DNA from: Chromatiales bacterium
GTDB taxonomy: Bacteria > Pseudomonadota > Gammaproteobacteria > SZUA-152
DNA: 28,065 bases
Direction of reading: 5' to 3'
Assembly: GCA_026999335.1 (NCBI GenBank)
Contig: JALTPW010000458.1
Location: 1-28,065 of the forward strand
Part shown: one piece after another, positions 15,119 through 22,365 of the stretch
Layout: the number at the start of each line of letters is the position of its first letter
Numbering within the stretch: position 1 is the stretch's first letter
Made by a program: the position numbers and the translations under genes
The notes under the pieces: model-generated
Databases searched by the model: none
The model's input: only the letters and a program-made list of their open reading frames with translations
What the model was told of the DNA's origin: nothing

Positions 15119-15838
15119 ATGACTATTTTTACTTGCGGACATGACACCCATATCGGCCATATTCGGCCTCGTAACGAGGATTGTTACCTCATCGACGCAG
15201 AGTTGAGGCTATGCGTGCTTGCCGATGGTATGGGGGGGCACGAGTGCGGTGAGGTGGCCAGTCAGATTGTCGTCGAGCAGATACAGAGCGAAGTCCGTTC
15301 CGGTACGCCAATGGCCGAGGCGCTGGTTAAGGCGCACCACGCGGTGCTCGCTGCTGTGCGTGATGGCAAGGGGCGCTCCGGTATGGGATCCACAGCCCTG
15401 GCGGTGAAGATCGATGGCGACAGTTTCGAAGTGGTGTGGGTTGGGGACAGCCGGGCCTATCTTTGGCGTCATGGCACTCTGACACAGATCACCCGCGATC
15501 ACTCCCTGGTGCAGCTGATGGTGGATCAGGGTGACATTACCGCGGAAGAGGCAGAAATTCACCCACAGCGGAATTTCATTACCCAGGCCATCGGCATGGA
15601 GAGTCTGAGCAGACTCGAAGTGGGGCTGGTGCGGGGGCATTTGTATCCCGGTCAGCAGATTCTGTTGTGCAGTGACGGGCTGAGTGGTGAGCTGAGCGTG
15701 GATGAAATTATCCGTATTTTGTCACGGCAAGTCGATGTGCAGGCAACGGTTGATCAGTTGGTTCAGTCGGCGCTGGATAACGGCGGCAGTGACAATGTTA
15801 CCGTGCTGTTGGTTTCCTCCCCGCAGGGCGTGACCTGA
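15119..15838 (+). CDS. PP2C-family Ser/Thr protein phosphatase
   Basis: A 239-aa metal-dependent phosphatase, single-domain and cytosolic. All PP2C motifs are seen in order: RPRNEDCYL, LADGMGGHECGE, GMGSTALAV, VWVGDSRAYLWR, DHSLVQLMVDQGDI, LLCSDGLSGEL and GGSDNVTVLLV. The metal-binding Asp residues are therefore intact. ATG at 15119 is preferred because the family begins close to this point; an upstream GTG at 15038 would add 27 residues without similarity. It lies 141 nt after the FHA-GAF-HD-GYP gene. With the HEAT-kinase across the divergent region, it forms a writer/eraser pair, comparable in logic to PppA/PpkA of type VI secretion or Stp/PknB of Gram-positives. Confidence 0.94.
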   Translation: MTIFTCGHDTHIGHIRPRNEDCYLIDAELRLCVLADGMGGHECGEVASQIVVEQIQSEVRSGTPMAEALVKAHHAVLAAVRDGKGRSGMGSTALAVKIDGDSFEVVWVGDSRAYLWRHGTLTQITRDHSLVQLMVDQGDITAEEAEIHPQRNFITQAIGMESLSRLEVGLVRGHLYPGQQILLCSDGLSGELSVDEIIRILSRQVDVQATVDQLVQSALDNGGSDNVTVLLVSSPQGVT

Positions 15839-15908
15839 AGGTTGCCTCTGCTGTGTGGTGACTCTTATATAGTCGCCGGGTTAATAGAAGTACCCTAAAT
15901 AGGCTGCA

Positions 15909-15944
15909 CTAGTGTGGTGTAACGTATAAAGTGCACCACACTAG
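15909..15944. repeat. perfect 11-bp inverted repeat CTAGTGTGGTG
   Basis: CTAGTGTGGTG (15909-15919) and CACCACACTAG (15934-15944) are exact reverse complements, 14 nt apart. No T-run follows, so it is not a standard terminator. A weaker stem, GGTGACT/AGTCGCC, lies at 15857-15877. The CACCAC-CTAG half recurs imperfectly at about 19134-19144. It could be a regulator-binding site or part of a small repeat. Confidence 0.5.
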
Positions 15945-16040
15945 AGCGTTGGCGTGTCATGCCAGCGGCCTTCATTGTTTATTCCCTTCATTCTATCGTC
16001 ATGATAGCTGACTCGCTGCCGACTATTTCCCGCCCGGAGG

Positions 16041-16046
16041 TATAAT
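16041..16046 (+). promoter_or_regulatory. candidate -10 box of sbcB
   Basis: A perfect TATAAT lies 36 nt before the sbcB ATG. The -35 region (about 16017-16023, TGCCGAC) is poor. A short inverted repeat AATCG/CGATT overlaps the expected transcription start. Confidence 0.35.
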
Positions 16047-16081
16047 CGTGCTTATAAACGATTAAACCAAAAGGAGTGAGC

Positions 16082-17527
16082 ATGAGCGCGGACAGTCTCT
16101 ATTGGCACGATTATGAAACCTTTGGCGTCGATCCCCGGCGAGATCGTCCTGCCCAGTTTGCCGGTATTCGCACGGATCTTGATCTGAATATTATCGGTGA
16201 GCCGCTGGTGCTGTACTGTCGCCCGGCAAACGATTTTCTACCGCAACCCGATGCCTGTCTGGTCACCGGAATAACACCGCAACACGCATTGCAGGAAGGT
16301 CTTCCCGAAGCAGAGTTCATTGCACGAATTCACGAAGAATTTTCCCGCCCCCATACGTGCGTAGTGGGTTACAACAGCATTCGTTTCGATGATGAAGTGA
16401 CGCGCAATATGCTGTATCGAAACTTTTTTGATCCCTATGCGCGTGAATGGCAGAACGGCAATTCACGCTGGGATGTCATCGATCTGGTACGGGTGACCCA
16501 TGCCCTGAGGCCGGAAGGCATTGAGTGGCCAAGCCATGCGGATGGCAAACCCAGTTTTCGCCTCGAAGATCTGACCAGAGCCAACGGCCTGAGTCACCAG
16601 TCGGCACATGATGCGTTGTCCGATGTGTATGCCACCATTGCCATTGCCAGACTGGTTCGCGACAAACAGCCCCGTCTGTACGACTACATTTTCCGCCATC
16701 GTTCGAAACAGCAGGTTGGGCGCTTGCTGAATGTGGCGCAAATGCTCCCGGTTTTGCATGTCTCATCCATGTATCCTGCCGAACTGGGCTGTATCGCTCT
16801 GGTAGCCCCGCTCGCGAATCATCCATCGAATCGTAATGAAGTCGTGGTGTATGACCTGCGGCATGACCCATCTGTGTACCTTCATCTTTCCATTGATGAT
16901 CTCCACCAGCGTTTGTTTACCCGCCGGAGCGAACTACCCAAAGATATTGAACGGCTACCGGTAAAAACCATTCACATCAATAAATGCCCGATTGTCGTGC
17001 CGGAAAATACACTGACAGCGGAGATGGCGGCAAAATGGCAGATTGATGCAAACACCTGCCAGCAGCATTTAGAAACTATTTGCGGTAACCCTGATTTTAT
17101 ATCCCTTCTTTTATCCGCCTATAAACAACGTGAATTCGAAGCGGAAAGCGACCCAGATCTGATGATTTACAGTGGAGGCTTCTTCAGTAATGCCGATAGA
17201 CAGAAGATGGAAAAGATTCGCCATGCCTCTCCTGAGCAGCTAAAGGCGTTTGATGTGCCTTTCCAGGATCAACGAATCCCGGAAATGTTGTTTCGATATC
17301 GGGCCAGAAACTATCCGCAAACACTTTCTGTAGATGAAATGATCTGTTGGAATGAATATCGCCTGCAGCGACTGACAGATCCATCGTTTAATGCCAGCAT
17401 TACAGAGCAGGAATATGTGGCACGGATTAATGAATTGCTGGCGTTAGTGGATATTACTGAGCAACAGCGTGACATTCTTGAAGCGCTTTTGAGATACCGG
17501 CAGACAGTGTTAAATATCCAGGAATAG
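16082..17527 (+). CDS. sbcB: exodeoxyribonuclease I
   Basis: This is a processive 3'-5' single-strand DNA exonuclease acting in recombination, mismatch repair and suppression of recBC defects. The DnaQ-like DEDDh site is visible: D10 and E12 in HDYETFG, D103 in YNSIRFDDEV, and H176 with D181 in HDALSDVYA. The C-terminal SH3-like and helical extensions that clamp DNA account for the remaining length. The 481 aa match the E. coli enzyme (about 475). The ATG at 16082 follows AAGGAG by 5 nt; the upstream GTG at 16076 lies in that Shine-Dalgarno and is rejected. It is monocistronic, with 243 nt of repeat-containing DNA upstream. Confidence 0.96.
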   Translation: MSADSLYWHDYETFGVDPRRDRPAQFAGIRTDLDLNIIGEPLVLYCRPANDFLPQPDACLVTGITPQHALQEGLPEAEFIARIHEEFSRPHTCVVGYNSIRFDDEVTRNMLYRNFFDPYAREWQNGNSRWDVIDLVRVTHALRPEGIEWPSHADGKPSFRLEDLTRANGLSHQSAHDALSDVYATIAIARLVRDKQPRLYDYIFRHRSKQQVGRLLNVAQMLPVLHVSSMYPAELGCIALVAPLANHPSNRNEVVVYDLRHDPSVYLHLSIDDLHQRLFTRRSELPKDIERLPVKTIHINKCPIVVPENTLTAEMAAKWQIDANTCQQHLETICGNPDFISLLLSAYKQREFEAESDPDLMIYSGGFFSNADRQKMEKIRHASPEQLKAFDVPFQDQRIPEMLFRYRARNYPQTLSVDEMICWNEYRLQRLTDPSFNASITEQEYVARINELLALVDITEQQRDILEALLRYRQTVLNIQE

Positions 17528-17950
17528 CCCCCGATTTCTGTAAGTCGTCAAAAGTAATGAAATATACGATTACCCTTATTGCATAGAGTTATAAATGATA
17601 AAAGAGTAATGACTTTTCTGTTTAGTAGGTTACATGCATTTGGCGATCCACATGAGTTTGATATTTTTTCGATGATTGGTTTGAGAGCTGATTTAAGCGT
17701 TAATCGGCCAAGGATTTCCTGAAATATTCGTTGTCTGATGAAGACATTATCGTAATAGTGCGGGCATGTGTTTTTGTGTTTGTCGATTTTATATTCATTG
17801 ATGCAGGCGCTATTTTTCCTAAATTCAGATGTTTTTGTTAGAAAATCGCCAATATTTGTTGAATTTTTTTACTAAACACTTGTTATTTAAAAAAAACCCG
17901 ATACACTTCGTTATTGTTCGAATTATGTTATATCCGAGGAGCGAGAAGAA
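17528..17950. other. AT-rich spacer between sbcB and the H1-like gene
   Basis: These 423 bases are markedly more AT-rich than the surroundings, with many T and A runs. No ORF or RNA gene is supported. The last 80 bases hold a candidate promoter for the H1-like gene. The composition suits an upstream-element or nucleoid-protein-bound promoter region. Confidence 0.55.
17880..17907 (+). promoter_or_regulatory. candidate promoter of the H1-like gene
   Basis: TTGTTA (17880-17885) and TACACT (17902-17907) are separated by 16 bases and preceded by strongly AT-rich DNA. Each matches the sigma-70 boxes at 4 of 6 positions. The leader to the ATG would be about 37 nt. Confidence 0.35.
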
Positions 17951-18520
17951 ATGATTAAAAAGAAGGTAGCCCGGGTGAAGGCTAAAGTAGCTAAAACCAA
18001 GGTTAAGTCAAAAGTGAAGGTAAAGGCGAAAGCAAGAGGGCGCCGCCCGGCTCCTTCTCCTGCGAGTGTTGCAGCCGCCAGCCCCGTGAACAAGGTGCAC
18101 GAGGCAGCCTTGAAAGTTGTTGCCCGTGCATTGAATGTTGCTGAAGCAGCGGCTTCCAAAGTGGCAGCTGCTGAAAAGAAATCGGCTGCCGCCAAGAGTA
18201 AGGTTGCGATGGCCGTGAAAAATGCCGCACAGAAAAAGTCGACTGCCTCCAGTCGTGCGCTGTTGACGGCCAAGACGGCTGCGCAAAAGGCGCGGGCTGC
18301 ATTGGCGGCAGCGCGAGCCAATGCCTCCGAGGCTGAAAAGGCCGTTAAGGATGCGGTGAGATCCGCAGAAACCGAGCGCAAGAAAGAAGATGACAAGGCC
18401 AAGGCGGTAGCGGCCTTTGCGGCAAAATGGGAACGTGAGTATGACCTTAAGACGACGAAAAAGGCCAAGGTCGGCAAAAAGGGTCGTCGCGCCACCCGCA
18501 AGAAAAAAACCGCAGCCTAG
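17951..18520 (+). CDS. histone H1-like Lys/Ala-rich protein
   Basis: A 189-aa, very basic, low-complexity protein. The N-terminal 35 residues are Lys/Val/Ala repeats (KKKVARVKAKVAKTKVK), the centre (about 50-150) is an Ala-rich helical stretch with regularly spaced Lys and Glu, and the C-terminus is again basic (KKGRRATRKKKTAA). This is the composition of bacterial H1-like or AlgP-like DNA-binding proteins. Such proteins probably coat nucleic acid non-specifically, but family assignment from composition is weak. The ATG follows GAGGAG by about 9 nt. A strong intrinsic terminator follows, so it is a single-gene unit, which suggests high expression. A phasin-like or polyphosphate-associated role cannot be excluded. 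Confidence 0.8.
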   Translation: MIKKKVARVKAKVAKTKVKSKVKVKAKARGRRPAPSPASVAAASPVNKVHEAALKVVARALNVAEAAASKVAAAEKKSAAAKSKVAMAVKNAAQKKSTASSRALLTAKTAAQKARAALAAARANASEAEKAVKDAVRSAETERKKEDDKAKAVAAFAAKWEREYDLKTTKKAKVGKKGRRATRKKKTAA

Positions 18521-18536
18521 GCTATACCGGCGCTGC

Positions 18537-18568
18537 AAAAAACACCGGCCACTGGCCGGTGTTTTTTT
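18537..18568 (+). terminator. intrinsic terminator after the H1-like gene
   Basis: AACACCGGCC (18541-18550) pairs perfectly with GGCCGGTGTT (18554-18563) around a 3-nt loop. A-residues precede the stem and T-residues follow it, so it could work in both directions. Confidence 0.9.
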
Positions 18569-18757
18569 GTCCTCAGGATAGATTCATGCGTGCATCGATA
18601 GGATGGCATGCGCGACTGCCCATGCCGCTGGGTGAAAAATGCGCACCGGTTCTTGATGAAGGACATCCCTGTCCTTTCACCCCTTCGGCGTTGCTGTATG
18701 CTGCCAATCCGCTCCCGACGAATTGCTCGGGTTGCCTCTGAAAAAGCCCATGCCGTG

Positions 18758-18898
18758 TTGCCTACAGGGATGTAGGCACCAACAGTAGGCGCTCTCAGGC
18801 GAGGGGCGTTAGCAGGCGCGGTAGCTTTGCCTACAGGGATGTAGGCACTAACAGTAGGCGCTCTCAGACGAGGGGTGTTAGCAGGATGCGGTAGCTTT
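18758..18898. repeat. 69-bp tandem duplication
   Basis: Two adjacent units start with TTGCCTACAGGGATGTAGGC at 18758 and 18827. They differ by a few substitutions and a 2-nt insertion in the second unit. Each unit contains the hairpin GCCTACAGGGATGTAGGC and a downstream CAGTAGGCGCTCTCAG. Confidence 0.8.
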
Positions 18899-18979
18899 GG
18901 TCGTACTCAAAGCACTCGCTACGCTCACGGGGCAGGCTCTCGTTCATTTGGAACGACCAAACCTCCCGGCTGCTCGCCT

Positions 18980-19039
18980 ACCAAAAGTAGGTTCCTTAAG
19001 AAAAGCGCCTACTGTCGCCTCAGGGCGCCTACTTTTGGT
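18980..19039. repeat. ACCAAAAGTAGG hairpin element, copy 2
   Basis: ACCAAAAGTAGG (18980-18991) and CCTACTTTTGGT (19028-19039) are exact inverted arms. The loop is 36 nt and begins like copy 1 (AAGAAAAGCGCCTACT), then includes an extra GTCGCCTCAGGGCG segment. Confidence 0.7.
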
Positions 19040-19245
19040 GGTGCAGTCCTTGTTAAGGGATGGGCCGTTAACGGTGGACTGCGCCTTGTCTAGCGGCATT
19101 TGCGGGCCTCTGATAGGTACCCTTCTATACATTACACCACGCTAGCCATGCGATTTTTCAGCATGTTGCCTTGTCTTGGTACATGCTTCAGCAATGGTCT
19201 CTGCGTCGCCTACCAAAAGTCAGTGCTGTCCCGCTAACAACACAT

Positions 19246-19319
19246 CGTCATGCCGGGCTTGACCCGGCATCCAGGAAGTTATTGAAACCACTGGATTTCG
19301 GGTCAAGCCCGGCATGACG
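19246..19319. repeat. 74-bp near-perfect inverted repeat (CGTCATGCC ends)
   Basis: The left arm, CGTCATGCCGGGCTTGACCC and on to 19274, pairs with the right arm ending in GGCATGACG at 27 of 29 positions around a 16-nt loop. It shares its end design and orientation with the element at 3153-3281 and resembles widespread proteobacterial REP-like repeats. Confidence 0.75.
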
Positions 19320-19570
19320 TAGAGAGGTTGTCCAAATTCATGCCTCAAACACCCTCAATCAGGCTGCTCTTCCCGCAAACTGGGCGTTTGAAATACGGCA
19401 ATAATCCATTAACGGGACAACAGTGACCAAAAGTAGATATTTTGAGGAAGGCGCCTGCGATTGATCGTCATAACCAGTTATTCCGTTTGTGCCTTGATAG
19501 GATGAATCTTCTGGCCAGCCTGAAATACCCGGATTCAGCAGGTATTCGCTAAAACAGGTGAGTTGGACTG

Positions 19571-19830
19571 ACGGACTGAATGTCCGCCTACGGGTCGGTC
19601 GTCCCGTTTTTGCAATCCGGCCCGGCCATTATTGCCGGGTCTTCGGATGCGGGTGAGTTCCACGAACTGTATCGGCCAATGGCGGTGACAGCCGTAATTA
19701 TCCGTGCCCAGGATCTGTATCGCGTGAACGATGGGCTTTGCTGCCGTTTACCAGCCGCCATTGACGATCAAAATAACTCGCCTTCAAATGTTGTTCCAAC
19801 AATCCATACAATATTAACCCGGCAACAATA
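19571..19830 (+). ncRNA. dispersed structured element, possibly HEARO/IscB-type RNA (copy 2)
   Basis: It shares with 5541-5762 the blocks ACGGACTGAA, TACGGGTCG, GTGAGT, CACGAAC, and CAACA followed by CCATACAA. Stems are kept although the sequence differs: CGGAC/GTCCG, CCCGGC/GCCGGG (19621-19639) and GATGC/GTATC (19646-19673). A matching right end (AAGGTGGTGGTTTTAACCTT) lies only at about 20327-20346, so the copy may be interrupted by other repeats. The 3' boundary is approximate. Confidence 0.4.
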
Positions 19831-19947
19831 TATCCTGTTCAGGGCTTCAAGAATGGTTCGGATCGCCAGCGAGGGGGGCTTGTTAAGAGCCGCAACGCGG
19901 AGGCGGGCACACACCGGCTGAACACGACATAAATTCTACTCTGTTAC

Positions 19948-20078
19948 TTTAATCTCTGAGGAGTCAATTCCCTACAGCTTGCTGCGAATCAGCGTTGAAC
20001 GATGTATAGCGGGTGAATTTCTCCTCACCCCTTGGGGCGGGAATGTCGACTCGGCAAGTTAAATGTAACGGCGTAGAA
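19948..20078. repeat. about 130-bp direct repeat, copy A
   Basis: This matches 20143-20296 over most of its length. Shared blocks are TTTAATC, GTTGAACGATG, TAGCGGGTGAATT, ACCCCTTGGG and TGTCGACTCGGCAAGTTAAA. Copy A has a short TACAGCTTG where copy B carries a palindrome fragment. Confidence 0.65.
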
Positions 20079-20142
20079 CCATTCACCACAGGGGTGTGGC
20101 GGAGGCATTGGATACCCGTGTTGTGCGCACGATGTTTTCCGT

Positions 20143-20296
20143 TTTAATCGCTGAAAGATCAATTCCCCACCACTCGCCTAAAGCGCCTACTTTTGGTGCT
20201 GCGAACCAGCGTTGAACGATGCGTAGCGGGTGAATTCCTCCCCACCCCTTGGGACGGAAATGTCGACTCGGCAAGTTAAATTGTAACGGAGTAGAA
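20143..20296. repeat. about 130-bp direct repeat, copy B, carrying a palindrome fragment
   Basis: Copy B is about 23 nt longer than copy A because CACTCGCCTA-AAGCGCCTACTTTTGGTG (about 20171-20198) replaces TACAGCTTG. That segment is the right arm of the ACCAAAAGTAGG element fused to its left flank. Confidence 0.65.
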
Positions 20297-20300
20297 ATAA

Positions 20301-20346
20301 GCAGCACGAATAAATCCAGCTGTTTTAAGGTGGTGGTTTTAACCTT
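20301..20346. repeat. right-end sequence shared with 5716-5762
   Basis: GCAGCACGAATAAATC and AAGGTGGTGGTTTTAACCTT match the end of the element at 5541-5762 (GCGGCACGGATAAATC and AAGGCGGTGGTTTTAACCTT). The hairpin arm ACCGCCT is not preserved here. Confidence 0.5.
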
Positions 20347-20494
20347 GATCGGGGCGCATAGATATCTCGGGGCAAGCTTTTTCGCTTGGGCGCGAATTGC
20401 GCTGCGCGAGAACGGAGTGTTCTGTCATCAATCGTAAAAAAACCTGCGCTGCGAGAAATCGTGCCCTAAGAGATCCAAGGAGCCCGCTGGCAAT

Positions 20495-22318
20495 CTATTC
20501 TATTTCAATAAGCACTTCGTCTGGATTGACGCTGTCTCCCTTTTTCACGTGAATGGCGGTAATCTTTCCCGCCACGGGTGCCTGGATTTCCGTTTCCATT
20601 TTCATGGCCTCGGTGACGATGAGGGCGCTACCTGCGTCGACTTCATCGCCAACCTTCACCAACACGTCAACGATGATGCCGGGCATGGACGTGGTGACAT
20701 GCCCGGGTGAGCTTGCCTTGGGTCGGCTGCTACCCTTGCCGGATGATGCTTGGCTACTCGATTCGTCTGTGTCCAGTTCATTCAGGGATTCGACGATAAT
20801 TTCTTCGGGGATACCGTCGACGTTGATGAAAAAGGCACGTTTATCCTGCATCTTGTGCCCGGTGCCGGCGACCTTGATGTGATAATTCTCGCCGTGAATG
20901 GAGACGTTGAATTCGCTGGAAGCCTTCGTCTGTGAGGTGTCTGCCGACGGCAGGGGTTCCAGCGGTTCCGGTTGCAGGGTGCCTGCGCGGCGTTGCTCGA
21001 TGAATTCACGGCCCACATCAGGAAACATGGCATAGGTCAGCACGTCTTCCTCTGATTCGGCCAGCTCGCCGATTTCACTGCGCAGTTTGTCCATTTCCGC
21101 TGGCAGGAGATCTGCCGGCCGGCAGAAGATAATGTCGGCATTGCCAATGGCCTGCTGCCGAATTGTACGATTGACGGGGGCGGCGGGTTTGCCATAGCGG
21201 CCCTGCAGATACAGTTTGACCTCATTGGTGATGCTTTTGTAGCGGCTGCCGGTCATGACATTCAGCACCGCCTGGGTACCGACGATTTGTGAGGCAGGTG
21301 TGACCAGCGGTGGGTAACCGAGATCCTTGCGCACGCGGGGGATTTCTTCCAGCACGGCATTCATGTGCTCCAGTGCGCCCTGTTCGCGCAGCTGGTTCGA
21401 CAGGTTGGAAATCATTCCGCCGGGCACTTGGTTGACCTGCACGCGGGTGTCGAGGCCGGTGAATTCACTTTCAAACTGATGATATTTTTTGCGTACCTCG
21501 TAAAAGAAAAAGCCGATTTCCTGCAGTGCCGGCAGGTCGAGGCCGGTATCGTATTCGGTGTCGCGCAGCGCGGCGACCATACTTTCCGTCGGCGGGTGGC
21601 TGGTGCCGCCGGAGAGGGCGGAGATAGCCGTATCGATATGTCGGCAGCCATTCTCGATGGCCTTCAGCTGGCACATACTGGCCAGTCCGGCGGTGGCGTG
21701 TGAATGCAGATGCACGGGAATAGTCAGTGCGTTGACCAATGCGCGGGTCAGCTCGGCGGTCGTGGTGGGTGTCAGCAGGCCAGCCATGTCTTTGATGGCG
21801 ACACTGTCACAGCCCATGGCCTGTAGCTCGCGAGCTTGCCTGACGAATTGTTCGATGGAGTGCACCGGACTGGTGGTGTAGCAGATGGCCCCCTGCGCAT
21901 GCTTGCCGCTTTCCTTTATTGCTTCAATGGAAACACGCAGGTTGCGCAGGTCGTTGAGCGCATCGAAAACGCGGAATACATCGATGCCGTTTTCTGCGGC
22001 CTTTTTGACGAAGGCGCGCACCACGTCGTCGGCGTAGTGGCGATAGCCGAGCAGGTTTTGTCCGCGCAGCAGCATTTGCAGGCGGGTGTTGGGCAATGCG
22101 CTGCGCAGTCTGCGCAGGCGCTCCCACGGATCTTCCTTGAGAAAGCGAATACAGGCGTCGAAGGTGGCACCACCCCACATCTCCAGCGACCAGTAGCCGA
22201 TTTTATCCAGTCTGTCACAAATGGTCAGCATGTCGTCGGTGCGCATGCGGGTGGCGAGTAAGGACTGGTGTGCGTCACGTAGTACAGTATCGGTGACGTG
22301 AACTTGTGGCTTTGCCAT
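20495..22318 (-). CDS. pycB: pyruvate carboxylase subunit B (carboxyltransferase plus biotin carrier)
   Basis: A 607-aa protein homologous to the oxaloacetate decarboxylase alpha subunit (OadA). The carboxyltransferase TIM barrel (about 5-275) shows VTDTVLRDAHQSLLATRM, VAIKDMAGLLTP (probable carboxylated Lys) and VHLHSHATAGLA (metal His pair). A conserved middle domain follows, then a Ser/Pro-rich hinge (about 515-535) and a biotinyl domain with EAMKMET, the biotin Lys near 573. AGGAAC precedes the ATG. It lies 47 nt after the biotin carboxylase gene on the same strand. No oadB or oadG membrane subunits are nearby, so anaplerotic conversion of pyruvate to oxaloacetate fits better than a Na+-pumping decarboxylase. 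In many genomes this gene is labelled oadA. Confidence 0.9.
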   Translation of the reverse strand: MAKPQVHVTDTVLRDAHQSLLATRMRTDDMLTICDRLDKIGYWSLEMWGGATFDACIRFLKEDPWERLRRLRSALPNTRLQMLLRGQNLLGYRHYADDVVRAFVKKAAENGIDVFRVFDALNDLRNLRVSIEAIKESGKHAQGAICYTTSPVHSIEQFVRQARELQAMGCDSVAIKDMAGLLTPTTTAELTRALVNALTIPVHLHSHATAGLASMCQLKAIENGCRHIDTAISALSGGTSHPPTESMVAALRDTEYDTGLDLPALQEIGFFFYEVRKKYHQFESEFTGLDTRVQVNQVPGGMISNLSNQLREQGALEHMNAVLEEIPRVRKDLGYPPLVTPASQIVGTQAVLNVMTGSRYKSITNEVKLYLQGRYGKPAAPVNRTIRQQAIGNADIIFCRPADLLPAEMDKLRSEIGELAESEEDVLTYAMFPDVGREFIEQRRAGTLQPEPLEPLPSADTSQTKASSEFNVSIHGENYHIKVAGTGHKMQDKRAFFINVDGIPEEIIVESLNELDTDESSSQASSGKGSSRPKASSPGHVTTSMPGIIVDVLVKVGDEVDAGSALIVTEAMKMETEIQAPVAGKITAIHVKKGDSVNPDEVLIEIE

Positions 22319-22365
22319 AGTCTGTGTTCCTGTCGTTCTTTTATCGAGGCTGAATGGGGACTGGT

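Larger units (their letters stand above)
18569..20494. other. 1.9-kb repeat-rich region without supported genes
   Basis: No ORF here has a recognisable product or a good ribosome site. The region instead accumulates small repeats: a 69-bp tandem duplication, two or more ACCAAAAGTAGG elements, a 74-bp inverted-repeat element, a second copy of the RNA-like element of 5541-5762, and a diverged direct repeat of about 130 bp. It looks like a tolerant landing site for small mobile sequences between the H1-like gene and pyruvate carboxylase. Confidence 0.65.

Noticed and set aside
5788..15838. Type VI secretion regulatory cluster (PpkA-PppA-Fha)
   Set aside because: The domain logic is alike, but no tss genes are present, and the kinase is a HEAT fusion without a transmembrane part.
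18559..18741. 60-aa plus-strand ORF after the terminator
   Set aside because: It starts inside the terminator hairpin, has no convincing ribosome site, and its sequence resembles repeat-derived peptides.
19580..19921. 113-aa plus-strand ORF
   Set aside because: It lies across the RNA-like element copy 2. Its stems and blocks are conserved as RNA or DNA rather than as codons, and there is no recognisable protein family.
18569..20494. CRISPR array in the repeat-rich region
   Set aside because: The repeats are of several unrelated families, unevenly spaced, and there are no regular spacers and no cas gene nearby.
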